Positions 33,321 to 44,044 of a stretch of DNA of 64,000 bases are shown one piece after another. The position numbers and the translations under genes are program-made. A model generated the notes under the pieces. That model did not search any database and had not been told where the DNA came from. It worked only from the letters and a program-made list of their open reading frames with translations. Each line of letters starts with the position of its first letter. Positions within the stretch are counted from its first letter, which is position 1. Location: positions 1 to 64,000 of the forward strand of contig JADJZU010000005.1 of assembly GCA_016715625.1 (NCBI GenBank). The letters run 5' to 3'. The DNA is from Bacteroidota bacterium. Its GTDB lineage: Bacteria; Bacteroidota; Bacteroidia; Chitinophagales; LD1.

Positions 33321-33937
33321 ATGAACAGCCGCTCGCACCATATTCACCCGTTTAATCACCTGCTGCCGCGCCAGAGCAAGGAAGCGCTCCTGCAGCAGCA
33401 GGGCAAGGTGCTGTGGTTCACGGGCCTCAGCGGCAGTGGCAAAGCACCATTGCTCAGGGCGTGGAGGCGGCCCTGCATCAGCAGGGGTATTATGTGGTGG
33501 TGCTCGATGGCGACAATGTGCGCACCGGCATCAACAACAACCTGGGTTTCAGCGAAGCCGACCGCACCGAAAACATCCGCAGGATAGCCGAAGTGGCCAA
33601 ACTTTTTTTGCAAAACGGAGCCATTGTTATCTGCTGCTTTGTGTCGCCCACCCGGGCGCTGCGCGCCCTGGCCCAAAGCATTATAGGCGCGCCCGATTTT
33701 GTAGAAATATACGTCAATACCCCGCTGGAAGAATGCGAAAAGCGCGATGTAAAAGGCCTCTATGCCAAAGCCCGTGCCGGAGAAATCAAAGATTTTACCG
33801 GAGTGAATGCCCCCTTTGAAGCACCCGAAAACCCCGACCTGGAAATTCGCACCAAAAATAAATCGGTGGAAGAAACAGTAGCCGAAGTAATCCATTACAT
33901 CGTTGCTGCCATCCAAAATCCGAAATCCGAAATCTGA
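33321..33937 (+). CDS. cysC: adenylylsulfate (APS) kinase, frameshifted in its P-loop
   Basis: CysC phosphorylates adenylylsulfate to PAPS. The first frame runs MNSRSHHIHPFNHLLPRQSK to VLWFTGLSGSGKA and then loses sense. The second frame supplies STIAQGVEAALHQQGYYVVV, then LDGDNVRTGINNNLGFSEAD and RAGEIKDFTGVNAPFEAPEN. Restoring one A in the run at 33441-33443 gives the canonical Walker A GLSGSGKSTIAQG and a normal 205-residue enzyme. A homopolymer consensus error is therefore likelier than a dead gene, since every other residue is conserved. The last seven residues (QNPKSEI) are encoded by a short heptamer repeat that supplies the stop. It is first of cysC-cysD-cysN. Confidence 0.88.
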
Positions 33938-33941
33938 AATT
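33911..33941 (+). repeat. GAAATCC heptamer repeat at the cysC-cysD junction
   Basis: ATCCAAAATCCGAAATCCGA, then AATCTGAAATT: about four imperfect heptamers of CCGAAAT type. They encode the cysC C-terminal residues and its TGA stop. Related arrays lie at 35294-35361 and, more diverged, 59917-59943. Confidence 0.75.
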
Positions 33942-33946
33942 AAACG

Positions 33947-34849
33947 ATGTCCTACACGCTCAATCACCTCAAAACCCTGGAAGCCGAAAGCATCTTCGTA
34001 TTGCGCGAAGTGGCGGCCCAGTTCCAGAACCCGGCCATCCTCTTTAGCGGAGGCAAAGATTCTATTTTGGTCACCTATCTGGCCAAAAAAGCCTTTTACC
34101 CGGCTCCGATTCCTTTTCCTCTGGTGCATATAGATACCGGCCACAATTTTGAAGAAACCATTACCTATCGCGATAATCTTGTCAAGAAGCTCAACGTAAA
34201 ACTGATTGTGGGCTCGGTGCAGGAATCGATAGACACGGGCCGGGTGGCCGAAGAAAAAGGCTATAGCGCCTCGCGCATTCGCCTGCAAACCACCACACTG
34301 CTCGATACCATTGAGAAATACAAATTTGATTGCTGCATGGGCGGAGCCCGCAGGGACGAAGAAAAAGCCCGTGCCAAGGAGCGCTTCTTTTCGCACCGCG
34401 ATGAGTTCGGGCAATGGGACCCCAAAAACCAGCGACCCGAGCTCTGGAATTTATTCAATGGAAAAATGCAGGTGGGCGAAAACTTTCGGGTGTTTCCTAT
34501 CTCCAACTGGACCGAGCTGGATGTGTGGCAATACCTGGCCATGGAGGGCATTGAAATGCCTTCGCTTTATTTTTCGCACAAGCGCAGAGTGTTCGACCGC
34601 GATGGCACACTGCTGGCCGAGTCGCCTTACATTCCCATGAAACCCACCGAAGTGGTAGAAGAAATGGTGGTGCGCTTTCGCACCATTGGCGACATTACCT
34701 CCACCGGGGCTACGCTCTCCACAGCCGCTACCTTAGACGATATTATACAGGAAGTAGCCTCCTCGCGCACCACCGAGCGGGGCGGACGTGCCGATGATAA
34801 ACGCAGCGAAAGCTCCATGGAAGACCGAAAGAAGGAAGGATATTTTTGA
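33947..34849 (+). CDS. cysD: sulfate adenylyltransferase subunit 2
   Basis: A 300-residue PP-loop ATPase subunit that, with CysN, makes adenylylsulfate from sulfate and ATP. The PP-loop is NPAILFSGGKDSILVTYLAK near residue 35. Further family segments are FPLVHIDTGHNFEETITYRD, DCCMGGARRDEEKARAKERF and FPISNWTELDVWQYLAMEGI, with the conserved C-terminal RADDKRSESSMEDRKKEGYF. It is complete and intact, starting 9 bases after the cysC stop. Directly after it comes a poly-G/poly-C tract that separates it from cysN. Confidence 0.95.
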   Translation: MSYTLNHLKTLEAESIFVLREVAAQFQNPAILFSGGKDSILVTYLAKKAFYPAPIPFPLVHIDTGHNFEETITYRDNLVKKLNVKLIVGSVQESIDTGRVAEEKGYSASRIRLQTTTLLDTIEKYKFDCCMGGARRDEEKARAKERFFSHRDEFGQWDPKNQRPELWNLFNGKMQVGENFRVFPISNWTELDVWQYLAMEGIEMPSLYFSHKRRVFDRDGTLLAESPYIPMKPTEVVEEMVVRFRTIGDITSTGATLSTAATLDDIIQEVASSRTTERGGRADDKRSESSMEDRKKEGYF

Positions 34850-34865
34850 TGGCGGATTTCGATTG

Positions 34866-35212
<347 letters not shown>

Positions 35213-35293
35213 AACGAACTTACCGCATTTTTACTCCCCCGAAAAGGACTCATTCAAAATATAAAAAGTAATTATCATACAAGGCTTCGAACT

Positions 35294-35361
35294 AATTCGA
35301 AATCTGAAATCCACAATCCGATATGACCACTTCCGAAATCCGAAATCCGCAATCCGAAATT
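35294..35361 (+). repeat. GAAATCC heptamer repeats upstream of cysN
   Basis: About eight imperfect heptamers, in two blocks (AATTCGAAATCTGAAATCC and TTCCGAAATCCGAAATCCGC). An ATG at 35323 lies inside them, so reading from it would add SEIRNPQSEI-type residues to CysN. They match the repeat at the cysC-cysD junction. Confidence 0.75.
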
Positions 35362-35385
35362 TTTGACTCCAACAGCTACCTCAAC

Positions 35386-36630
35386 ATGGAGCTTTTACGC
35401 TTCACCACAGCCGGTAGTGTAGACGATGGCAAATCCACTTTGATAGGGCGCTTGCTCTACGATTCCAAATCCATTTTCGAAGATCAATACGAAAATATCA
35501 AAGCCACCTCCGAAAGGAGAGGCGAAAGCACCGTCAACCTGGCCCTGTTCACCGATGGCTTAAAGGCCGAGCGCGAACAAGGCATCACCATCGATGTGGC
35601 CTATCGCTATTTCTCTACGCCCAAGCGTAAGTTCATTATTGCCGATACCCCCGGGCATATTCAATACACACGCAACATGGTCACCGGTGCTTCCACTGCT
35701 AACCTGGCTATCATATTAGTAGACGCCCGGCAAGGCATTGTGGAGCAAACCCGCAGGCACAGCATTATTGCTTCCTTGCTGGGCATACCGCACATAGCGG
35801 TGTGCATCAACAAAATGGATTTGGTCAACCACGAGGAGGCGGTGTTCAATAACATAGTAGCCGAGTATCGCGAGTTTGCTACCCGTCTTAAAACAAAAGA
35901 CATCCACTTTATTCCCATTTCGGCCCTCAATGGCGACAACGTGGTCCACCGTTCCGAAAACATGAAATGGTGCGAAGGGGTTACCTTAATGTACCTGCTG
36001 GAAAATATCCACATCGCCAGCGACATCAACCATATTGATATGCGCTTCCCGGTGCAATATGTAGTGCGCCCCTATAGCGATGAGTTTCACGACTACCGGG
36101 GCTATGCAGGCCGAATATCGAGCGGGGTTATCCGCAAAGGCGACAAGGTGATTGTGTTGCCTTCGGGCTTTACCTCTACTGTCAAATCGGTGGAACTGGA
36201 TGGCAAAGAACTGAAAGAGGCTTTTGCGCCACTCTCTGTCACCGTGCAATTGGAAGATGACATTGACATATCGAGGGGTGATATGCTGGTGCGCGAGGGC
36301 AATGTGCCCAAGCAAAGCCAGGATATAGAAGCCATGGTATGCTGGATGGGGGAGAAGCCCATTCAGCTCAACGGGAAGTATTTTCTGAAACATACCTCTA
36401 AAGAGGTGCGGGCGGTAGTCAAAGAGATAAAATACAAGATGGACATCAACTCGCTGCACCGCATCACCGAAAACCCCAGCATAGGCATGAATGACGTGGG
36501 GCGCATCAGCCTGCGCACCACCGCCCCTTTGTGCTTTGATGCCTACACCAAAAACCGCGACACCGGCAGCTTCATTTTAATTGAAGAGGGAAGCAACGTA
36601 ACCGTAGGAGCCTGCATGATTATAGATTAA
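35386..36630 (+). CDS. cysN: sulfate adenylyltransferase subunit 1 (GTPase)
   Basis: A 414-residue EF-Tu-like GTPase subunit that drives CysD. GTPase motifs are G1 FTTAGSVDDGKSTLIGRLL, G2/Sw1 REQGITIDVAYRYF, G3 DTPGHIQYTRNM and G4 NKMDLV, followed by EF-Tu-like beta-barrel domains (YAGRISSGVIRKGDKVIVLP). The ATG at 35386 (MELLRFTTAGS) is chosen. The upstream ATG at 35323 lies in heptamer repeats and gives a low-complexity extension. There is no fused kinase domain, consistent with the separate cysC. With cysC and cysD it forms one rightward operon, interrupted in the assembly by the poly-G tract. Confidence 0.95.
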   Translation: MELLRFTTAGSVDDGKSTLIGRLLYDSKSIFEDQYENIKATSERRGESTVNLALFTDGLKAEREQGITIDVAYRYFSTPKRKFIIADTPGHIQYTRNMVTGASTANLAIILVDARQGIVEQTRRHSIIASLLGIPHIAVCINKMDLVNHEEAVFNNIVAEYREFATRLKTKDIHFIPISALNGDNVVHRSENMKWCEGVTLMYLLENIHIASDINHIDMRFPVQYVVRPYSDEFHDYRGYAGRISSGVIRKGDKVIVLPSGFTSTVKSVELDGKELKEAFAPLSVTVQLEDDIDISRGDMLVREGNVPKQSQDIEAMVCWMGEKPIQLNGKYFLKHTSKEVRAVVKEIKYKMDINSLHRITENPSIGMNDVGRISLRTTAPLCFDAYTKNRDTGSFILIEEGSNVTVGACMIID

Positions 36631-36753
36631 TATATCTGTCGGCTTATGTTTTCTGGAGTTTAAAAAAACGCGAACAAATAGTTGCTCAAATCGTTTTTGT
36701 ATTATATTCACGTTCACTTAAGCACATTTTATCACACACTAAATTTTAAGCAC

Positions 36754-39700
36754 ATGGGAAATTTTACAAAACAAACATGGCTGATGATGTTCTTGCTTGC
36801 CATTATAACGGCAAATAATAACGTCATAGCCCAGGTAGCCACCGCTTACTCCTTCACACAGTCGGTTGGCAGCTACACAGAGATAACAGGAGGCACAGTA
36901 TTGGGCACACAAACCACTACTGCAACAGCGGCTTCCTCCTTGGATGATGTAGTTTACAACTTACCGAGTGGTACCATTCCTTTCACTTTTACATTTGATG
37001 GGGCGGGTTACACCGGTTTAAATGTCAACTCCAATGGATTTATTTCATTTGGTGCAACTGCACCTGCAACCGGAAATTATGCCGCAATTTCATCCACTGA
37101 TGCATATAGCGGTGCTGTGGCTGCATTTAGCAGAGACCTTCAAGGAGGGGTCTCCTTTACCGCCAATAGAACTTCCGGCTCCAATACGCTCACCAACGTA
37201 AGCAGCACATATGGCTTAGCGGTGGGTCAGTTTATCACCGGAACCGGTATACCTGGTACCACTACAGTTCCTACCACTACCATTACCAATATTTCCGGAA
37301 CTACCATTACCATGTCAGCTAATGCCACATCAACTGGAACCGCAGGCGTAGTAACAGCCGTAATAGGAAGTGATATCAGATACGAAACTGTTGGCGCATC
37401 CCCCAACAGAGAGTTTGTTATTCAGTGGAAAAATTTCAAGCGCTGGGGAACTACTGCTACCACGGTAGCCGGTATGTATTTGAATTTTCAAATCAGATTG
37501 GTAGAAACATCAAATAGCATTAAAGTGGTCTATGGCGCATGTAGTCCGGGTGTAACTACTATTACTACAGTTATTCAAGCAGGATTAAGAGGCCCTAATA
37601 ATACATTTGCTACAAACGTTAACAACAGAGCCACAGACGCTACAAAAAGCTGGGACGCATCCGTAGCCGGTACTGCCAATAACTCCGGAATGGTATACAA
37701 CAATTCTGCACCAGCTTCGTCTTTATCCAGCGGTCTAACTTATTTGTGGACTTTGGCTGCCCCTCCTACATGCGGTGCTCCTACAGCCCTGAATGCTTCG
37801 GGTTTAACCGGCACAGCTGCGAATTTTACATGGTCTGCATCAGCAACCGGCACACCTGCATCTTATGATTGGGAAGTGCGAACCAGCGGGGCCGGAGGCT
37901 CCGGTGCCACCGGCAGAACCGACTTTGGTAATGTTGCTACTAACAGTGCAAGCACTTCATTATTATCCAGCGGTGTTACTTACAACTTATATGTAAGAAC
38001 TAATTGCACCGGTGCCGATGGATCCAGTGCCTGGGCCGGTCCTTTTACTTTCCTCAGTCCTCTGGTAAATGATGCCTGTTCGGGTGCTGTTACGGTTACT
38101 TGTGGCAATACCTATTCAGGAAGCACTACAGCAGCTACAGCCGATGCGGTACCTAATTGTCATGCCAGTGGTACGGGGCTTACCGGGGTTTGGTTTAAAT
38201 ATGTAGGCGATAACAGTGCAGTGACTATCAATCTTTGCAATGCCGGTACCAGCTATGATACCAAAATTTCCGTTTACACAGGAACCTGTGCCGGTGGACT
38301 CACATGCTATGCCTGGAATGACGATTTAGACGCAGCTTGCACTACCGGACCGGGTACTCCGGGCTTTAAATCAGGAGTTACATTTAATGCCTATACCGGT
38401 ACCGATTATTATGTGTTTATACATGGATTTGGTACTGCCTCTACCGGTAGTTTTTCATTTACACCAACTTGTACCGCTCTATGTCTGCCGGTTCCTACAA
38501 ATGAAACCTGTTTAACAGCTGCAGCATATGGCGCTTTGCCTACCAGCTATACACCGGCTGGTGCCAGTACTAATTGTGCATCTGCAGCGGCAGCAGCACC
38601 CACCGGCCAAAGTGCATTTGGTACTTACCCTGATATTTGGTACAGCTTTGTTTATCCTACCGGAGCAGATGCTGTTGTAAGAGTGGATTTAAACGGAACA
38701 GCTACGGACGTAGGTCTTGAGATTTACGGTTCTTGTGGTGGTGCTCCCATTGCTAACGTAGCCAGTGTTACGAGCGGCACAGCCTATGTAACTGCTGGCC
38801 TGGGTTTAGTAGCCGGTCAAACTTATTACCTGCAGCTTTACTCCACTCAGTCGGGTCGTGGTTCTTTTGATTTTGGTCTTTATTATGAGCCATGCGGCAC
38901 ACCCGTAAACGGCACAGCCACCAACATTACTCCAACGCAGGCCGATTTGGGCTGGACTTCTTCCGGTACTTTATTCGACATTGAGTTAGGCACCTTTGGA
39001 TTTACCCCAACCGGAATACCCACTCAAAGTGGCGTGAGTAACCCATACACTTACACCGGATTAAGCGCATCTACCCAATACACTTATTATGTAAGACAGG
39101 ATTGTGGAGGATTGGGCACCAGCAGCTGGAACGGGCCATTTACTTTCACAACCCTATCACCACCACCAGCGAACGACTCTTGTTCGGGTGCTATTCCGGT
39201 GTCTTGCGGTTCGGTAGTGAATGGAAATACGCTGAACAGCACAGTGGATGGGCCGGGTACCGACTGTAATGGAAACAGTGTGGCAGCTGATAACTGGTAT
39301 ACTATTTTGGGAACCGGTGCTACAATTACTGCCTCACTTTGCAACCTCACTACGGATTACGATACTAAAATGGATGTATATACAGGTTCTTGTGGTTCTT
39401 TAGTTTCTGTAGGTTGTAATGATGATGGTGCTAGCTGTGGTTTAGAATCTGAATACACCTGGGTATCGGTGATTGGTACGGTCTATTATATTAGAGTGCA
39501 TGGCTTTTTAGGTGATGTCGGTAACTATCAGATGGATATTTCATGTGTTGGCGGACCAACTACCTGGATTGGAAACAATAACAACTGGTATGATCCATCA
39601 AACTGGAGCACCAACACAGTGCCTACCTTGTGTGCCGATAATGTATTGATCCCAAGTTCGCCAACCGGTGGTAGTTTCCCTATCATCAGCGGAGCTAATC

Positions 39701-41968
39701 CGGCTACTACAGTGGGCAACCTGATTATGGATAACAACGCTCAGCTGAGCTTATCCGGTCAAACACTGACTGTCTGCAATAATTTTATAGGCGGTTTGGG
39801 TAGCGGTGCCAATGTGGTAGCGGTAACCGGTGGTGCGCTTATCATGGGAGGTTCAGCAGCTCAGAATATTGCCGGAAATTCATCGGTAGATGTTCTATAT
39901 ATTGCCAATGCAAGCAATACCATAGCTGTTCAATCCGGAGCATCCGTTCGTGTAAATGAAGAACTTCGTCTGTCTGCCGGAACGTTTGATAACTCAGCCG
40001 GTGGCAATGTTATACTGGGCTCTACAGCTTCCAGAACGGCTAACCTGAATAACTTCTGCGGAGGTTGTGTAGGCACTTATACCGGTCCGGTAACCGCTGA
40101 AAGATTTATACAAGGCGTATCCGGTACTACCTACAATCAACACCACATTGGTTCACCGGTGAACACAGTTCCGGTAGCTGCTCTGGCCGATGATTTGAAT
40201 GGTGGACTATATGGTGCCAACAACGTATTCGTAACTCCTACACCTACCTGTAACCCTGATTTTCTGGATCAAAATTCCAACTACGGTAACGTGTTTGAAT
40301 GGGAGGAGACAGGTCCGGCCGGTAACGGTGTGTTCCCGAACAGTTGCTATCAGGCAGGATTTAAAGTAAGAAGCTCCGGCAACTTGGATAATGGAGTGGG
40401 CTACGTAGTAAATTCGCCTGCTGCCAATGTTTTGGATGTTACCGGAACTCCTAACACCGGTGATATCACCGTGTCAGGTCTTACCAATAGCAATTATACC
40501 AACTCTGCGGTGAACAATTTTGTCACTCAAAGCGGTTGGAATGAATTGGCCAATCCATATCCTTCTTCTGTTTCCCTGGCTGCTCAGGCAGGCATTGACC
40601 CGGGTATTGCTATCTGGCATACATCGGGCGAATACACCGGTACTTTCCAACCTTCTATTTTAGGTGCCAATGCTGACTTAGCGCCATGGCAAGGATTTTG
40701 GGCGCGGGTGACCAATCCTCAAACATCCCCTTCCTTTAGCTTCCTGCAATCGCAGCGTAAAACAGACCAGAATGTTTATTACATGACTATGGGCGCCAAT
40801 ACACTGTTGATGAAAGCAAAAGGATTTGGTTTTGCTGATGCCACTTATGTGAAGTTTGATGCTAACGCTACTCCGGCCTATGACTTAGGCTATGATGTAG
40901 AGAAAATATTGGGCGGTCACAAACAACCTCGTTTGTTTACGTATCAATCGGCCATGCCGGACACCCGCTTAGCGGTGAATGCTATTGCAGATGGCGCACA
41001 GAACAACACCGTGCCTATGCAGTTATTGCCAGGTCAATCAGGCACTTTGACGCTTGAGGCTCATGGTGTATCCAGTTTTGATCCTACGCAGTATATTTTC
41101 TTAGAAGATAAGGTAACCGGCACTATGCAGGATTTGCGTTCGAATGCGAACTATACCTTTAGCATGAATGTTGCTGAAAATCCGGATCGTTTTGTATTGC
41201 ACTTTACACCGGCTGCGCAATTCAGCACTACCGATGCGTCTTGCAACACGCCCGGAACTATCGATGTGGTTCAACCGGGCGATGCTTCCTGGAGCTATGC
41301 TATTACCGATGCCAATTATAATATGATTGGTAGTGGTATGTTAGACAACGCACACCCTGTGTCAGTAGCTGCACCGGCTGCCGGAGTATACACCATTACT
41401 ATGGTGGACAACAACGGATACGTGGTAGTTAAGAATATTACTATTAATGGTATTTCGGCTGCCTTGGCCGGATTTACTCCAAGCGCTGCTTTGGTATCTA
41501 CCAACGAAGATGTGACTTTCACTTCCAGTTCAGCAAATGCTACCAGCTATGTTTGGGAATTTGGTGACGGAAGCATGATTACCGGAGTAGCAAATCCTAC
41601 CTATAGCTACCCAACCGAAGGAACTTATGTAGTAACCTTGACGGTTACCAGCCCGGATGGTTGTGTGAGTACTTCATCCAGCACCATTGTAGTTTCCAAA
41701 GTATCTTCTGTAGCAAATGTGGTAAACCAACCTATCACTACATGGAGTGCCGGCAACAAAAGTGTATGTTGACTTCTCCAAGCAGAAAAATGTGAATGCC
41801 TCTATTGAGGTTTACAACATACTGGGACAGCAATTGGTGAACGATAAATTTGGTAAGAGCAGTATCTATGTAAGAGAAATTGCTGACATGGAAGCGGCTT
41901 ACATTATGATTCGTGTTCAAAATGAGGAGAAAACCATCGTTAAAAAACTGTTTATCTCCAATAGATAA
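36754..41968 (+). CDS. giant multidomain T9SS surface protein, frameshifted before its sorting tail
   Basis: About 1,737 residues after joining two frames. The start at 36754 gives a signal peptide (MGNFTKQTWLMMFLLAIITA). Order after it: an N-terminal domain with GLNVNSNGFISFGATAP; fibronectin III modules (TALNASGLTGTAANFTWSAS, GTATNITPTQADLGWTSSG); PPC-like Cys modules with CNAGTSYDTKISVYTGTC and CNLTTDYDTKMDVYTGSC; a WIGNNNNWYDPSNWSTNTVP domain; a large uncharacterised region; and a PKD domain (SYVWEFGDGSMITGVANPTY). The first frame stops at 41772. The second frame supplies the type A tail (VYNILGQQLVNDKFGKSSIY). One extra A in the run at 41758-41762 explains the break. With the slip corrected, the protein should be exported and surface-attached. 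Confidence 0.85.
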
Positions 41969-41971
41969 TGG

Positions 41972-42008
41972 ATAGTAGGCAGGCCTGGCCTGCCTACTAT
42001 TTTATTTC
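41972..42008 (+). terminator. hairpin terminator after the giant T9SS gene
   Basis: ATAGTAGGCAGGCC pairs perfectly with GGCCTGCCTACTAT, followed by TTTTATTT. It begins 4 bases after the stop at 41968. Confidence 0.9.
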
Positions 42009-42051
42009 TTCAAAAAGATTCTATATTCGAACTTCCAAACAACAAAAAAAC

Positions 42052-42237
42052 ATGAAAAACTTAATCTTTAAATCGTACGCTGTATTAGTTCTTATTCTGG
42101 CATCAGGCTTCGGTGCATTTGCACAGATTCCTCAGCCGCAGGCGGCCCCGATAGACGGTGGTATTACCGCATTGGTAGTAGCTATTTCAGCATATGTAGG
42201 CAAGAAATTATACGACAACAAGAAGGATAGCAAGTAG
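42052..42237 (+). CDS. minimal PID-CTERM-type small exported protein, 61 residues
   Basis: The protein is little more than a signal peptide (LIFKSYAVLVLILASGFGAF) and a C-terminal sorting-like motif: PIDGGITALVVAISAYVGKK, then LYDNKKDSK. The 'PIDGG..hydrophobic..KK' tail matches the PID-CTERM pattern described for Bacteroidota proteins, where a short hydrophobic helix follows an invariant Pro-Ile-Asp and ends in a basic cluster. Only about eight residues (QIPQPQAAP) lie between the two signals, so there is almost no mature domain. It is flanked by terminators on both sides, so it is probably its own transcript and highly expressed. Confidence 0.75.
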   Translation: MKNLIFKSYAVLVLILASGFGAFAQIPQPQAAPIDGGITALVVAISAYVGKKLYDNKKDSK

Positions 42238-42258
42238 TATTCTTCTTTACATATCAGG

Positions 42259-42289
42259 AACGGCTTCAGTTTTGAAGCCGTTTTTTTTT
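42259..42289 (+). terminator. rho-independent terminator after the PID-CTERM gene
   Basis: AACGGCTTCA-GTTT-TGAAGCCGTT then nine Ts. It ends 10 bases before the GTG proposed as the start of the next gene. Confidence 0.9.
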
Positions 42290-42298
42290 GACCCAATC

Positions 42299-43528
42299 GT
42301 GAAGCATATTTTTCAAGCATACAGACAAATACCCACCGCTATACTCTATTTAGTAATGGCGGATGTAGCCTTGCAGTTGATTCATGCGGCTTTCACACTT
42401 TTGTTGAATTATCTGATGCTGGATGCCGGTTTCGCCTCTCACGAAATTGCCTCCATGATTGGTAACCGATACCTCACCGTATTGTTATGTTCAGTTCCGC
42501 TGGCACTTTTGGTGAAAGGGCGAAGGCTCCGACCATTTATGATGGCGGGAGCTATACTTTCACCATTGGTAGCTTTGTTGCTTGTGTTTGTTATTCAAAT
42601 GCGGAATACAGAACTTATACGGCTATTGATGGCAGCATGGGGTGTTACTTTCTCATTATTGCAGATATTGGTGATGCCTTACATATTACTGAACGGGAAT
42701 CAGAAGCACAATACTGAATCGATAGCCTTGTTTTTTTCTGCGGGCAATGTAACCATCATTATTGTGGGCGTGTTGAGTTATCTATTGCCGTTATGGAACT
42801 CCTTTTTTGATACACAAACACTACTCATCTTGTATTCTGTGGCGGGATTTTCGGGTGTGTATTTTCTATTTCAGTTACCGGTGCAGGAGAAAGTAGGAAA
42901 GCGAGTTCCGCTTTCCAGCTTGCATACCGATTACGACTGGCATTTGATTCTGCAAGCGGTGGTCCCCACGTTTTTGATTGCGTTAGGAGCGGGGTTTACT
43001 ATACCCGTTATCAATTTGTTTTTTCATGACGTGCATGGGATGGAAGCTCCTGCTTTTTCGATTATGAATGCGGTGGCTTTCAGCCTGGTTGTTATTTCAG
43101 GCTTATTAATTCCGGAGGTAAAAAGAGCATTTGGCTATCAGGTGGCTATTACGCTCATGCAGTCGCTTGCCGTCCTGTTTTTGTTTTTAATGGCGACTAC
43201 AGAGTGGTATAATCACCTGCCCATAGCGATTGTAATAGCGGCCGTTACTTTTACCCTCCGGCAACCGCTGATGAATATGGCAGGGCCAATGACCAGCGAA
43301 CTTACCATGAATTATGTGGGAGAAAGAAACAGGGAGATGATTTCGGCTATGAATGCGGCTATATGGAGTGGATGTTGGTTTATGAGCGCTAAAGTCTTTG
43401 CGGTTTTGCGCGAGGCCGGAGTTACCTATTCCAACATTATTTTCATTACCGTGGTGTTGTATATAATTGGAGTGGCCTGGTATTACGGCTTAATAAAAGC
43501 TCACGAAAGACGGATACAGCATGATTAA
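42299..43528 (+). CDS. MFS-like multi-span membrane transporter
   Basis: About 409 residues with roughly eleven or twelve membrane helices (TAILYLVMADVALQLIHAAF, LIRLLMAAWGVTFSLLQILV, LILQAVVPTFLIALGAGFTI, HLPIAIVIAAVTFTLRQPLM). The central loop around residue 200 is charged, as in major facilitator transporters. Substrate unknown. The GTG at 42299 is chosen because the first helix begins before the next ATG (42356); translation from further upstream would start inside the terminator hairpin. There is little room for a promoter after that terminator, so it may be read through from the PID gene. It overlaps the phosphodiesterase gene by 8 bases. Confidence 0.75.
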   Translation: MKHIFQAYRQIPTAILYLVMADVALQLIHAAFTLLLNYLMLDAGFASHEIASMIGNRYLTVLLCSVPLALLVKGRRLRPFMMAGAILSPLVALLLVFVIQMRNTELIRLLMAAWGVTFSLLQILVMPYILLNGNQKHNTESIALFFSAGNVTIIIVGVLSYLLPLWNSFFDTQTLLILYSVAGFSGVYFLFQLPVQEKVGKRVPLSSLHTDYDWHLILQAVVPTFLIALGAGFTIPVINLFFHDVHGMEAPAFSIMNAVAFSLVVISGLLIPEVKRAFGYQVAITLMQSLAVLFLFLMATTEWYNHLPIAIVIAAVTFTLRQPLMNMAGPMTSELTMNYVGERNREMISAMNAAIWSGCWFMSAKVFAVLREAGVTYSNIIFITVVLYIIGVAWYYGLIKAHERRIQHD

Positions 43529-44030
43529 AATTGGATTAATGAGCGATACGCACGGTTACATAGATTCTTCTATCGGAGAAGTGTTTAAAGAGGTGGATGA
43601 AGTATGGCATGCGGGTGATTTGGGCTCCATAGAACTATGCGAAAAACTACAATCGTTTAAACCGTTTTATGCAGTATATGGTAACATTGATGGCACTGAC
43701 ATTAGGTCGGAGTATCCCGAAGATTTGATATTGGAACGGGAGGGACTAAAAATATTCATGACTCATATAGGAGGCTATCCGGGAAACTACCCACCCCGGG
43801 TGCGTAGAAAACTGGAAACGATAAAGCCCGATGTTTTCATTTGTGGTCATTCGCATATTTTAAAAGTAATGCGCGATTTACAATTCAATAATATGCTGGC
43901 GATGAACCCCGGGGCAGCCGGTGTTCATGGTTTTCATAAAATGAAAACGGTATTGCGGTTTTCTATTCACCAAGGGAAAATAGAACATCTGGAGGCTATA
44001 GAGTTGGGTAAGAGAGGAGAAATAAAATAA
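43521..44030 (+). CDS. MJ0936/YfcE-type metallophosphoesterase
   Basis: A 169-residue calcineurin-like phosphoesterase. Metal-binding motifs: D and H in GLMSDTHGYIDSSIGEVFKE, D in VWHAGDLGSIELCEKL, N in YAVYGNIDGTDIRSEYP, H in MTHIGGYPG and the GHSH of DVFICGHSHILKVMRDL, ending MNPGAAGVHGFHKMKTVLRF. Such enzymes hydrolyse phosphodiesters with two metal ions; the natural substrate of this one is unknown. It overlaps the transporter gene by 8 bases and is 14 bases ahead of the transketolase N-terminal gene, so it belongs to the same operon. Confidence 0.9.
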   Translation: MIKIGLMSDTHGYIDSSIGEVFKEVDEVWHAGDLGSIELCEKLQSFKPFYAVYGNIDGTDIRSEYPEDLILEREGLKIFMTHIGGYPGNYPPRVRRKLETIKPDVFICGHSHILKVMRDLQFNNMLAMNPGAAGVHGFHKMKTVLRFSIHQGKIEHLEAIELGKRGEIK

Positions 44031-44044
44031 TATTGCCATCTGCA

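Noticed and set aside
33356..34414. 352-residue frame antisense to cysC and cysD
   Set aside because: It lies opposite two well-conserved genes and has no recognisable motif; long antisense frames are common in this codon usage.
36682..36753. Earlier start for the giant T9SS protein (24 extra residues)
   Set aside because: The extension would precede a complete signal peptide that starts at 36754.
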